64,000 nt of DNA from Calliphora vicina (taxonomy: Eukaryota; Arthropoda; Insecta; Diptera; Calliphoridae). The notes beneath the pieces are model-generated. The model worked only from the letters and a program-made list of their open reading frames with translations. It made no database searches and was not told the DNA's origin. A program made the position numbers and the translations under genes. Below are positions 51,242 to 62,576 of this stretch, in pieces. The stretch lies in contig NC_088782.1 in assembly GCF_958450345.1 (NCBI RefSeq), positions 4,225,501 through 4,289,500 of the forward strand. Direction: 5' to 3'. Every line of letters starts with the position of its first letter. Position 1 is the stretch's first letter.

Positions 51242-52968
51242 CCCAGCAGTTCTAGGAGACAGTCCCAAACTAGTGATTTTACCTAACATTTAGGGTGACA
51301 ACTAGTTACATAACTAGTACGCATTGGATTCACACACCGGTTACGGTTACTAATTGACCTCAAATTGTCAGTTAAAATGACATCTCGTAGATAGTCTAAT
51401 AACCGATTGCTTACAAACAAATCTTCTTCCGACAACAGCTGTGCAAAATAAACGTTTAAAGTGACTACACTGTGTAGGTGTATAAAATACTTTGTGTTTT
51501 TATATTGAAAAATATTAAGTTTTCATTTTCTTAATTAGTTTTCAATAATTTTCATTATAATTTTCAATATTCAACATCAAGCAATAAAATTTTGTAATTC
51601 AAAAATAAAACTGGAATATTGCATTTTAAATTTTAAAGAATATAAATATTATTACTACACACTGTAGATTACATAGAGACACTTAAGTGACAATTGAATT
51701 CACGCTAGATAACATGGGATGCATAAAGTAACAAATTGACTCCTATCTGCACTACAAAGAGCACATACGTGTCAAATGACCCAAAATATATATAAATGGG
51801 TTTCATTTAGTGTTTATAAACCGGATAACCGGTTAACCGAAAAACCGGATTTTCTTCGAAATTTCGGTTTTTTGCGAACCGGTTAATTTAAAATGTTGAT
51901 TTTCGGTTAACCGGTTTTTATCACTAGGTTTTTAAAATTTGGGACTAAAATTAATAAATCTCACGTTTTTGTGCATTTTTAGTATTCATTGTATACACAT
52001 TATTGGTCTGATTTGAAACCTAAACTGCTGATTTACAATACAAACCTCTTTAGATTAATATTTTTAAGAATTACAATGATTCTAAATAGCAGAGAATGAT
52101 GAGTTTACTTAAAATTTGTTTCACAATAAATTGCACATAATGAAACTATTAAAAATTAAAATTAAATTCCGCATAATTGTATAAGTTTAGGCTAAATCTT
52201 ACTAATGATTTATTAAAAACTTAGTGATGATCTTACCAAACGTTAAATTGAATTTTATGTGCATACCTTCTTTCAATAAATTTGACTTCATTAGTGTGCA
52301 TTGTTCTTAAAATTTTAATTTATAAATCATTTTGTTAGCATTTCAGAAATATTACAGAAGAGATAAAAAACATTCTAAAATCCATTATTTGAAATATTTA
52401 TGAAATCTGATAATGGAGTTTTTTTTATAATGACAAAAAATCACAGCTAAGAGGAAGTTCGTTTACATCCTATATAGGTCCTTTTTTGGGACTTGTACAT
52501 TTTCTGTTTCATATCAGAAAGTCGAGGTGATAATAAATTTTAAAATTATCAAATATTTAATTAAAAAATTGATTTACATTTTTTGATTGAAATTTAATGA
52601 ATAAAACAAGTATTATATATTTAGTAACATATTTATACTCAATTCCATTTTACTCAGATAACATTTTGAAATTTTTACAAAATAAAATGGACTTAGCTCC
52701 TTTGTATATTTATAGTTATTTAATAATATTAACGATTTCTGCCTACTAAAAATTACAAAATTAAAAGCTGTATATACTTTATTGGACATTTTATGTTTTC
52801 GACACATATATCGGTTTTTTCGATGTCGGTTAACCGAAAAACCGGTTTTCTAAAAAAGGCCATTTTTCGGTTAACCCACAAACCGGTTTTTTAAAAAGTC
52901 GGTTTTTTATAAACACTAGTTTCATTCAACCAAGTGATCAGACATTAGTGTCAATTACAACTGCTGGG
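51242..52968. mobile_element. CCCAGYAGTT-ended repeat element, copy 2, with nested hAT
   Basis: Its left end CCCAGCAGTTCTAGGAGACA, shared internal words and right end CAACTGCTGGG match copy 1 (18579..20105). It is split by the hAT element at 51808..52918. Removing that leaves about 610 bp, so this copy also has internal deletions relative to copy 1. Confidence 0.65.
51808..52918. mobile_element. Non-autonomous hAT element, 8-bp target duplication GTTTCATT
   Basis: The ends are TAGTGTTTATAAACCGG at left and, in reverse, TAGTGTTTATAAAAAACCG at right. Alternating AACCGGTT/GGTTAACCG words occur just inside both ends. GTTTCATT flanks it exactly at 51800..51807 and 52919..52926. The 8-bp duplication and the TAGTG start mark it as hAT. 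No transposase frame. Confidence 0.88.
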
Positions 52969-54028
52969 TTTTAATAGTTTAATAGTTTAAAAACAAAAAG
53001 TAAAAAACTACAAAACGCTCCCCCCAATATCTATGTCAAAAAAGTTGTTTACCGGGAGTTTTTTTATGGTTTGTGGTTTTATTATTGTATTTTTGTTTTT
53101 GCTGAAAAATATCTGTTTTTGTAAGATTTTTGGAATTTTTTTCGGTTTTTTGTTTAATGTTGATTTTTTTTAGGAAATAAAGAAATCAAATCAAATAGAA
53201 ATAAAAATAAAAATTGCGCACATTGGAACCTTGTTGTGTTATGTTCAAGAGATTTTGTGTGATTTGTATTTTTTCATCTATTTCGGGTTTGTATTTATTT
53301 TGATTTATGTAAAAATTCGTTGTTTTATAAACAAACTTTAAATAGTTCATTGAATTTATCGGAAATATAGGAAGTATCTCTAATGAATCTATTAAAAGTT
53401 CTGAGATGTTTTCGTATTTGTTGCTTTCAAATGTTGTTAAACTATGGTACCTATTCCTTGTTGTTGATGTTTTGTATTGTATTGTTTTGGCATTTCTGTT
53501 TAAATTTAGATTTAATTTCTTATAAATTCTTCAACAGGTTCTATACAGCTCTTAGAGACTAGAATTTGTTATTAAGTTTAATTACTAATTTAAAACTAAA
53601 AATATGTTCACAAATAGGAAGCAAATATTTTATATATTTTAATAAAATTCATAAGTTATTATAAGTGGTTCTATAATCTAGATAACTTTATTAAATTAGT
53701 TATACATTTTAAAATCTAAAAAATTGTTTGAAAAATATATTAAAAATTGATTATGCTGTGTTGAGTTTTCTGATATACATACAAAATAAATCCATCAAAA
53801 AACTGGTTCTGCAATAAAAAGGGTAGTGAACTGTCAAAATGAAAAATTGTACATTTCAGCTAAGTACCTACAATTTATATGAAAATTTATAGGTATTTTT
53901 ATTTAAAAAAAAATCTGTTATTTTGGTTGCTTCTTTTTAGTCAAATTGAATTGATTACACTAGTTTACAAGGTTTTTTGTTAATAATGTGAAACCTTCTT
54001 ATGTATATGGGTTTATTATTTACTATCT
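52969..54028. other. Intergenic DNA, no gene seen
   Basis: T- and A-rich with no coding exon. Confidence 0.5.
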
Positions 54029-56435
54029 GACCCGGTGCGATTCGCCACCCCAATTAGAAGATAGAAATAGTAATATTAAGTCTCCCTTTGTGAATCTAAT
54101 TGTAAATGTCTAATTTCATATTTCTAGGTCCATTATTATAGAAAATGCAAAAGAAACTTACAACTAAAGTCAGCTTTTCATTCAGAATCATGTCTGTCTA
54201 ATTTTAAATTTGTAGGTCTATTATTATAAAATATTCAAAAACTACCATTGCAATAAAGAAATAGTACCATTGATTATCATTTTTGAATGCGCATTCACTG
54301 AACCGTAACCCGTCAAGTTTGAATTTTAAATTTGTATAGCATTTCCTATATTATCAACAAATTTTGTTAATATTTAATGAATTATCACAAAACCGATCGG
54401 TTTAAAATTTTTTAAAACCGACATTGGTTTTTTGGAAACTCTAGGACCATTATTATACAAAATTCAAAAAAGTACCCATTAGAATAAAGAAAAGTACAAT
54501 GAAGTATGCCCTTGAATTTTCACTCACTTGGTACCATATAAGCCTAATTTCATATTTCTATGTCCAGTATTACAGAAAATTCAAAAAGTACCATTAGAAT
54601 ATAGAAAAAGTACCAAAAAAGCCCCCATTTGTAGTTTCCCACTCACTCGGGTCCATATAAGCCTAATTTCACGTTTTTAGGTTCATTGGTGAAGAAATTA
54701 CAAAAAGTACCATTCGAAAAAAGAAAAAGTACCAAAAAGTCTACCTCTAGAATTCTCACTCACTTAGGACCTTATATGCTTAATTTTATGTTTCTAAGTC
54801 CATTGTTATAGAAATTTTAAAAAATTACCATTAGATTAAAGAAAAAGTACCATGAAGTATCCTCCTGAATTTTCACTCACTTAGGACCATATATGTTTAA
54901 TTCCATGTTTCTAAGTTCACTGTTATAGAAAATTCAAAAAAGTACCATTAGAATATAGAAAAAGTACCAAAAAGCCCCCACTTGTAGTTTCCCACTCACT
55001 CGGGTCCATATAACCTTTATTTTATGTTTCTAGGTTCATTGGTGAAGAAATTACAAAAAGTACCATTAGAATAAAGAAAAAGTACCAAAAAGTCTCCCTC
55101 TAAAATTCTCACTCACTTAGGACCAATTGCTTAATTTCATGTTTCTAAGTCCATTATTATAGAAAATGAAAAAAAAGTACCGTTATAATAAAAAAAAGTA
55201 CCATGAAGTATCCGCTTGAATTTTCACTCACTTAGGACCATATACGCTTAATTTCATATCCATTATTATAGAAAATTCAAAAAGTACCATTAGAATATAG
55301 AAAAAGTACTAAAAAGCAGCCACTTGTGGATTCCCACCCACTCGGGCCCATGTAAGCTTTATTTCATGTTTCTAAGTTCATTGGTGAAAAAATTACAAAA
55401 AGTACCATTCGAATAAAGAAAAAGTCTCCCCCTAGAATTCTCACTCACTTAGGACCATATATGCTTAATTTCATGTTTCTAAGTCCATTGTAATAGAAAA
55501 TTCAAAAAGTACCATTAGAAGAATGAAAAAGTACCTATAGTTCAGTTCTCACATTTTGGTACCTAAATATAATCCCTTATTTCTAACACTAACTTCACTC
55601 AGATACATATCAGCTAACTTTAATGTCGATAAGTGAAATAATTAAAAATATTAAAAAGGTACCATTAGGAGAAAAGTACCCATTTTCCCTTTTCCTCCTT
55701 GAACACCCCTCAAGTTTGAAATTTAAAAATATTCCATTTTACAAAAGTTGTTTATGCTACAGACATGTCTCAATCGATTAAAATCTGTGTTAATGTGCCC
55801 AATAATAAATATGTTTTAAAAAAAGTAACAAACTGTTTACTCGTATTTGGCCCAATATACACCTTGGCAGTCGAGTTCCAAATAACACCCTGTTAGTTAA
55901 TTTTTGTATGAATATGTTAAAAAAATTATCAGAATTGGCTTAATAATTTCAAATAAAATGTATTTTCCCGATTTTATTCCCCTTTTGGTACCTTTTTATC
56001 CCCATTGCGGTGGTAAAATTTTATTCAAATAAAATTCGAATTTCCAAAAAGCACCAAACTTACATTTCTTATTTTTTGATGAGTAAAGAATACGATTTAA
56101 AATTTGTTTCTATGTTTATTGGTTTAAAAGATACATAGGGTGCCAAAAAAGTACCAAAATACAGTTTTTACCCGTTTTCTCCCCTAAAAGGTTCGAATTT
56201 GGAAAAAGTACGAAACACCTGTCAGCATATTTTTTAAATGGAGTAACATGCAATTTTAAGTTTTTTTGTATCTTTATTAGTTTTGAAGATATAAAGTTAC
56301 CGAATTTACCAATTGTTACCCTTTTTTAACACCTAAACGTACGAAATTCCAAAAATCGTTTTGGGGAAGGAGGAACCCACAGTTAAAAGTACGAGTAAAT
56401 AACAAAAATCAGTTACTCTTTTATATATATAGATT
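54029..56435 (+). mobile_element. Possible Helitron-like element carrying a satellite array
   Basis: The left boundary TACTATCTGACCCGGTGCGA and the right boundary CTCTTTTATATATATAGAT resemble ends of some Helitron-like repeats. The interior is dominated by the tandem array at 54450..55520 and related GTACC-rich sequence. No Rep/Helicase frame is present and the ends are not proven. Confidence 0.3.
54450..55520 (+). repeat. Satellite array, about 117-bp monomer with three-monomer higher-order repeat
   Basis: The landmark CACTCACT recurs at about 54521, 54637, 54756, 54874, 54993, 55110, 55225, 55336 and 55441, giving spacings of 105-119 bp. Three monomer types can be told apart. B has CACTCACTCGGGTCC. 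A1 has TCTCCCTCTAGAATTCTCAC. A2 has ATGAAGTAT and GAATTTTCACTCACTT. Their order is A2-B-A1-A2-B-A1-A2-B-A1. Diverged monomers extend to about 54060 and 55690. Confidence 0.85.
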
Positions 56436-56640
56436 GGATATCCATATTGTCTATATGAATGACTTAGTAATCCAGATATAAATAAAACCAGTAAGAAAGC
56501 TGTATTCGATTGTGCCTATATATACCTTTTACCAAATTATACTTTAAAATACAAATTTTAAAAATTTTTAGGAAATGAAAATTTAAAAAAAAAAATTTGG
56601 AAATTTTTTTTTAATTTTTTTAACAAATATTACTGAAACT
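56432..56640 (+). mobile_element. mini-me/DINE-like fragments (copy H)
   Basis: It has the internal block GATATCCATATTGTCTATAT...AGTAATCCAGATATA, then a 5' end ACCAGTAAGAAAGCTGTATTCG with a decayed hairpin and ACCAAATTATACTTTAAAAT. The order is abnormal (internal block before the 5' end), so these are likely two juxtaposed fragments. Confidence 0.5.
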
Positions 56641-58269
56641 TTATGAAAAAACTTATAACTGAATTCCCGTAATTTTCCGATAAAAATGTACCGGGAATTT
56701 CTTTAAAAAAATGTTACCGGGATTCCCCGAAAATCTTTCACATGTTAAATTAAATTAAAAATCGCTGAACCTGAAAATTAAAAAGTACTAAATGATATTT
56801 GTGTACCGTACCCTTCACCAGCAGTGTTTATCCACATTTTGTATAACACATGACAAATGAAATAATTAAATACACACTTCAACACAATTCAAATCACTTG
56901 AATGAATATTGTTTTAAAAATCATGAAAAACATGAAATGTGACTAGAAAATTTTAAAACAAAATCTAAACAATTTTGAAATCCCATTAGAATAGACCTAA
57001 TAACAACTAATAACGCTGTTTCTAAAGTTCACACGTACGACAAATAGCGATAAGGGCCTCGAAATTAAAATAAAATTTATAAATATGATTGATATTCTTA
57101 TGAAATATCATTGTGCTAGAATAGCACTTAAGTCCAAAAGTCGTATGGATAAAAATTGTTTGAATTCAAGAAATCTAGTAACGAAAAATTCTGGGAAACC
57201 CCCAGAAACGTGCACAAAATATGTACAAGTATCTACTTGTTTTCGTGTAATTTTTTATTAAATTAAACTATTGATTATAATGAAATAAGTGCGGAAATTA
57301 ATAAAATGTGTGAAGGCATAATTATTAGCGTTGACTGAATTAATGACAATACGATTTTTTTTTTTTAGAAAAAAATGGGATTTTTTTGATGTTAATGGTA
57401 TTAATTAATATTTTTAGTAAAATTGTTTGTCATTAAATATTTACTATTTGTAGTTTTATGAAAAAATACCTTGGAAAAGCCCGGGTAATCTTAAGTTTAA
57501 GAAACAGTCAAAGTTGAGTGAGCATATATAACATTCAACTCTGATAGGTTTAAAACCTCATAGTTTCCCAAATATATGTTTAAGTAGAAATATTTAAATA
57601 CTTTCTTGCAGTGAAGTGACCCTTAGCTTTAAAACATTTCTATCCATTTTCTATCAAACTTAAATTTATTCATGCTGTCGCGTGTTAAATTTGTTTGTCG
57701 ACAACCATTTAAAACTTTCCACCTGCAGTCTTAAAATTTATAAATTTTTTTCAACAATGAAATGACGAATTTGTGGTGTGTCAGTCAGTCAGTCATTATA
57801 ATAATGAATTGATTTTTGTTATTTACTCGTACTTTTGCATTTAATTATTATATTGATAAAGAATATGAAACACATGTTGGGGAAATTTTATATCAAAATA
57901 AATAACAGTAGTAAAATAAACAAAAAAGAGCGGCGCGTGTCCCTATATACAAGTTTATTAATTATAAAGATTTAATGTGCATAATAGGTTTGGCACATGT
58001 CAATGTAACAGTATATCGGATGATATCTCTATGATTTACTTACTGCAGAAAGAATCTACTTTACAATAAAACTAGATGAAGATTGGCGAAAGGATAGAAT
58101 AGAAAGTTATAGATTATTCTATATATATATATAAATAGTAACGTTAATGACTAAGTGATTCATCATCGGGCTGTTGAAAAGCCAAAAGCTAATGAGATAT
58201 AATTTAGACCTTATATCTTCTAAATCAGCGGTCGACATAGAGAGAGCATGGAATATATTGGATGTATGA
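56641..58269. other. Intergenic DNA, no gene seen
   Basis: A patch at 56655..56735 with CCGGGAATTTC and ACCGGGATTCCCCG resembles the subterminal sequence of the hAT at 27134..29214 and may be a relic. No exon recognised. Confidence 0.45.
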
Positions 58270-58805
58270 TTTACAATAGATGGTGGTGATTTTGACACAG
58301 AATACAATAAACGCCCAGGCCGGCCAAAAAAGTTTTATGACAAAGAATTGTATGCATTACTCCATGAAGATTGTTGTTAAACTCAACAAGAGCTTGCAAA
58401 ATCATTGGGATCTACCCAATCAGCAATTTCAAAACGTTGGATTGAAATTGAGCACTATACGAATTATAGCTGGGAGACTTTGAGAGACGAATGAATGAAG
58501 GGAACCTGTACAGAATGCAACTGATTCGTTTGAAGTGAGCATTGGCCGAATATGCGGACATACATGAAACCGCAATATTCTATCATGAGAATGCTCGACC
58601 ACATGTTGCAATACCTGTTAAATGAAGTGATTGGGAAGATTTGCCTCACCCACTTTATAGTCCAGACCTTGCCTCGCTCAACTACCATTTGTTTCGATCG
58701 ATGCAGAACGTTCTCTCTGGGACACGCTTCACTTTGGAACAGAGTACCCGATATTGACTGGATTTGGTCTTGGCCTCAACAGATGAGCATTTCTTTTGGC
58801 TCGGA
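58270..58805 (+). pseudogene. Degenerate mariner transposase (copy 8) with internal deletion
   Basis: The plus strand reads GGDFDTEYNKRPGRPKKFYD, then ALLHEDCC, QQELAKSLGSTQSAISKR, a jump across the central catalytic block, and C-terminal pieces (LPHPLYSPDLA-like, SMQNVLSG-like, WSWPQ). Frameshifts and stops are present and the first catalytic Asp region is deleted. Confidence 0.85.
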
Positions 58806-59059
58806 AGCCAATACTTTTAATAAATTTATATTGTGCAAATGTTTCAAAATAAAAGTTAAAAATTTTGCATTTTTAATATTTAGTTATGAAAAGTATATTT
58901 TATTGAAGAAGGTATCAAACATTTTAAAATGCATTTTATTCAAAAATTTTATTAAATTTTAAACATTGAATTCTCCAGTCACACAAAAACTAACTAACAT
59001 GGTGTTAAGTTGAACTCGAGAGTTAAGGTGTAGATGGGTCCAAAAGTAGATCTATATAA
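58806..59059. other. AT-rich spacer
   Basis: No recognisable structure. Confidence 0.4.
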
Positions 59060-59835
59060 AACAGCATTCGTCAAAAAGAGAATTTTGGAGGTTGTAATTG
59101 GTACCTTTTTCTATAAAGGCCACTTTTCTAATATTTTAAATGATATTAATAACATAAAAGTTTGCTGATATGCAGTAAACATCTTGTGGATCTAATGGAA
59201 CAAAAAGAGGCAGACCTAATGGTACTTTTTCGTTCTTCTAATGGACCTGTTGTAATTTTCTATAATAATGAACCTAGAATCATTAAATTGTTTTCATTAG
59301 ATCCTGAATAATGAACATGAAATTAAAATCATACTATCCTAATTGAGTCGAGAACGTACTAACGGGATAATTTTGTCCCTAGAAACATGAAATTAAGAAT
59401 GTATGTTCCTGAATGAGTCAAACTTCCACTCAGTCCACTTTATGGTACTTTTTGAATGAAATTAGACGCACATAATACTGAATAAGTTAGAATCCACAAA
59501 ATTACATGAAATGCAAAATAGGGGATTTTCATGGTAATTTTTTAATTATCTATATTAATGTACCTAGATATTCTTCCGAGTGAGCGAGGATCCACAAGGG
59601 GGACTTAATGGTACTTTTATTATTCTAATGGTGCTTTGGGAGCTTTCTTTAATAATGCAACTAAAATATACACCTTTTGTGATTCCGAACGAAGATCATA
59701 TTAATGGCAGTTTGTCTTTTTCTATAAGTACTTTTCGATTTTTCAATTAAAATGAATAAGTATATAAAACAGGACCATTTAATTCTAATTCTGGTACCTT
59801 TTGTTCATAATAAAAATGTTGTTAAATTAATAACA
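59060..59835 (-). repeat. Diverged, inverted relatives of the 117-bp satellite
   Basis: The minus strand contains the same words as the 54-kb array (CTAGGTTCATTATTATAGAA, CCATTAGAAGAACG, AAAAAGTACCATTA) at irregular spacing. Orientation is opposite to the main array, and mariner copy 8 lies between them. Confidence 0.65.
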
Positions 59836-60092
59836 TACAGTGGTGGTCAAAACATATGCAACCAGAAACAGAATTTTACAAAAGTGGTTTAAACTAGTTT
59901 AAGATGTAAACAAAAATATTCATTTGCTTATAATATTTTTTAATTTATGCTTTAAAAATAAGAATATGAAATTTAATTCAGAATTGTTTGCATTGAAAAG
60001 AAAAAAAAATTAAAAAACTACGTTTGGGTTGATATTTCATTGGTCAAAACATATGCAACTAATTGCTTTTAAAACATTTCTGTCTATAAAAC

Positions 60093-60786
60093 TTAATATT
60101 TCGTGGCAAATCCTATATTTTCAATGACGGCCTTACATCGGCAAGGCAGTGAAGCTATCAAATTGGTAATAAAATTTGCAGGAATAGCGATCCAAGCATC
60201 TACCAATCCTTGAAACATAATATCTGAATTAGTGCAATTTTCGGGGTCGATTCTTTGATTAACGATTTCCCAAATATTCTCAATGGGATTTAAATCTAGT
60301 AATTGTGGTGGCCATTCCATTACCGAAACTCTTTCTTGTGCTAACCACGATTTAACAACATGTGAAGAGTGCTTGGGGTCGTTATCGTGCTGAATAACTC
60401 ATCGAAGAGGCATATTATCCTCAGAATTTGGAAGCATTACTCTTTCCAAGATGTCTCTATAGATAAATCCATCCATTATTTCATTAATTTAGAGCGATGG
60501 GACAACTCCAGCAACAGAAAAACTGCCCCCATACCATTACGTTGCATCCTCCATGTTTCAGTGTCTTTTTACAGTATCGTGCTTGAAGCCGCGTGTTAAG
60601 TGGTCGTCTTACGTAACACATGAAATCACTTCCGATGATATTAAATTCGGATTCGTCGCTAAATAGGACAGTCGTCCATTTGTTTTCTGACCAATTTAAA
60701 TACTCCATAGCTAACTTCAAACGTTTCTTTTGATTACGTTTTGATATAAGCGGTTTTTGCGCGTAGGGAAAACGTCGGTGAAGCAT
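60093..60786 (-). pseudogene. Tc1 (DD34E) transposase, left arm, C-terminal two-thirds
   Basis: Minus-strand pieces run LHRRFPYAQKPLISKRNQKK, VLFSDESEFNIIGSDF (first Asp), GGCNVMVWG, a frameshift near 60490, a TGA just before VIQHDNDPKHSS (second Asp), and NPIENIW (Glu) to NIGFATKY at the end. The catalytic triad is still readable but the frame is broken. Confidence 0.9.
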
Positions 60787-61246
60787 GTAGGATGCAACGT
60801 AATGGTATGGGGGTTGTTTTTCTGCTGCTGGAGTTGTCCCATCGCTCTAAATTAATGAAATAATGGATGGATTTATCTATAGAGATATCTTGGAAAGAGT
60901 AATGCTTCCAAATTCTGAGGATAATATGCCTCTTCGATGAGTTATTCAGCACGATAACGACCCCAAGCATTCTTCACATGTTGTTAAATCGTGGTTAGCA
61001 CAAGAAAGAGTTTCGGTAATGGAATGGCCACCACAATTACTAGATTTAAATCCCATTGAGAACATTTGGGAAATCGTTAATCAAAGAATCGACCCCGAAA
61101 ATTGCACTAATTCAGATATTATGTTTCAAGGATTGGTAGATGCTTGGAACGCTATTCCTGCAAATTTTGTTACCAATTTGATAGCTTCACTGCCTTGCCG
61201 ATGTAAGGCCGTCATTGAAAATATAGGATTTGCCACGAAATATTAA
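60786..61246 (+). pseudogene. Tc1 (DD34E) transposase, right arm, C-terminal half
   Basis: Starts at GCNVMVWG and continues EIMDGFIYRDILERVMLPNS, MPLR-stop-VIQHDNDPKHSS, MEWPPQLLDLNPIENIW and IGFATKY. It shares the left arm's in-frame TGA and the frameshift after the VMVWG region, so both arms come from one already broken copy. Confidence 0.9.
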
Positions 61247-61504
61247 GTTTTATAGACAGAAATGTTTTAAAAGCAATTAGTTGCATATGTTTTGGCCAAT
61301 GAAATATCAACCCATACGTAGTTTTTTATTTTTTTTTTTCTTTTCAATGCAAAAAATTCTGAATTAAATTTCATATTCTTATTTTTAAAGCATTAATTAA
61401 AAAATATTATAAGCAAATGAATATTTTTGTTTACATCTTAAACTAGTTTAAACCACTTTTGTAAAATTCTGTTGCTGGTTGCATATGTTTTGACCACCAC
61501 TGTA

Positions 61505-62082
61505 TATAATCCTGAACAAAGTGATAATCGAAAAAAGCGGACATTTTGAAATATAAACTAAAGCTGTCTCTTACCTATGCGTTCTTCTTGAAAATTGTGA
61601 AAATCGTGAATACTTAAAACTAAATACAATTACGTATTTAGTTCGATTTCATTTAATTTTTGTGTTAATGTGAATTAATTCTTTTAGTTTTTTATTATTG
61701 CAGTACATCCTATATTTAAAAAGTTTGACAATATATTACTGTTCGCAGATAATAGACAGCTGACACAAAATAGGTTCCCAGGGATTAGGGATTGGTTACA
61801 GTTATAACCCAATAAGCACCAAAACCCCAAAAATTTCAGCACTTCAATATTTTGTTGGAATTTGACTTGAATACAAATGTAATTATGCTTTAAACTTGAA
61901 AAATATTGGAAAAAATTAAATATTTTCAAACGAAAAACATATGATTTGAATTTATGTTTCCTTTTTACTGGAGAATGCTATTGAAATAAAGTGTAATACA
62001 ACAGTAATTCAATTGCTTGACTATAATTCAAGGCTTGAATTACACTTGCTTTCAACTTGCATTGCATTAAAAATGCATTACA
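61505..62082. other. Intergenic DNA, no gene seen
   Basis: AT-rich with no supportable exon. Confidence 0.5.
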
Positions 62083-62576
62083 TAGGGGGGTCAGACGGCA
62101 TTTATTGCTTGTGTTTTGTGCCATGTATTGGGACATATGTAAACATATACATACCGTGTGATCCATATGAAACTTTGTGTATGTAAAATACATGTGTATT
62201 ACTCGTGACATTTTTGAAATTAGAGCATGTTCTATTTTCGTGTGTATAACAGTCTTGTATTTTGAAATACAACACTGTGTGAGTGCAAAATAAAAAAAAA
62301 CAAAACAAAAACGAGTAAAGAAAAATCATAACAAAATAAGTTTCATTGCATTAAATATATTTATTGTGATTTAAAAACGTGTTAAATAAATATATTGTTA
62401 GAAACAACAAACATATAAACTAATAGAGGTTATGTCACATGCAATTACATATGTACGTTTGAACGTGGAAATTATGAATCGTATGTATAACGTGAATTTT
62501 GACATACACATGGAATTCCATATGTATCGAATACATGTCCCAATACACAAGCAATACATGCCGTCTGACCCCCCTA
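62083..62576. mobile_element. 494-bp MITE with TAGGGGGGTCAGACGGCAT ends
   Basis: The left end TAGGGGGGTCAGACGGCATT and, in reverse, the right end TAGGGGGGTCAGACGGCATG continue into TATTGCTTGTGT and TATTGGGACAT. The inner arms pair imperfectly. No transposase. Flanks do not show a clean duplication. Confidence 0.75.

Larger units (their letters stand above)
59838..61502. mobile_element. Palindromic Tc1 element (inverted duplication of one transposon end)
   Basis: Both ends are CAGTGGTGGTCAAAACATAT (right one reversed) with TA outside each. A second TGGTCAAAACATATGCAACT lies about 200 bp inside each end (60041..60060 and about 61280..61297), an IR/DR arrangement. Both arms (59838..60550 and 60786..61502) carry the same C-terminal half of a DD34E transposase in opposite directions, each with HDNDPKHSSHVVKSW and DLNPIENIWEIVNQR. 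The left copy extends further toward the N-terminus (60786..60551: SDESEF). Confidence 0.92.

Noticed and set aside
54029..55700. CRISPR-like regular spacing of repeats
   Set aside because: The repeats are long (about 117 bp), directly adjacent, diverged and eukaryotic in context. This is a satellite, not a repeat-spacer array.
58119..58307. 62-codon minus-strand frame
   Set aside because: It overlaps the start of a mariner relic on the other strand and has no independent features.
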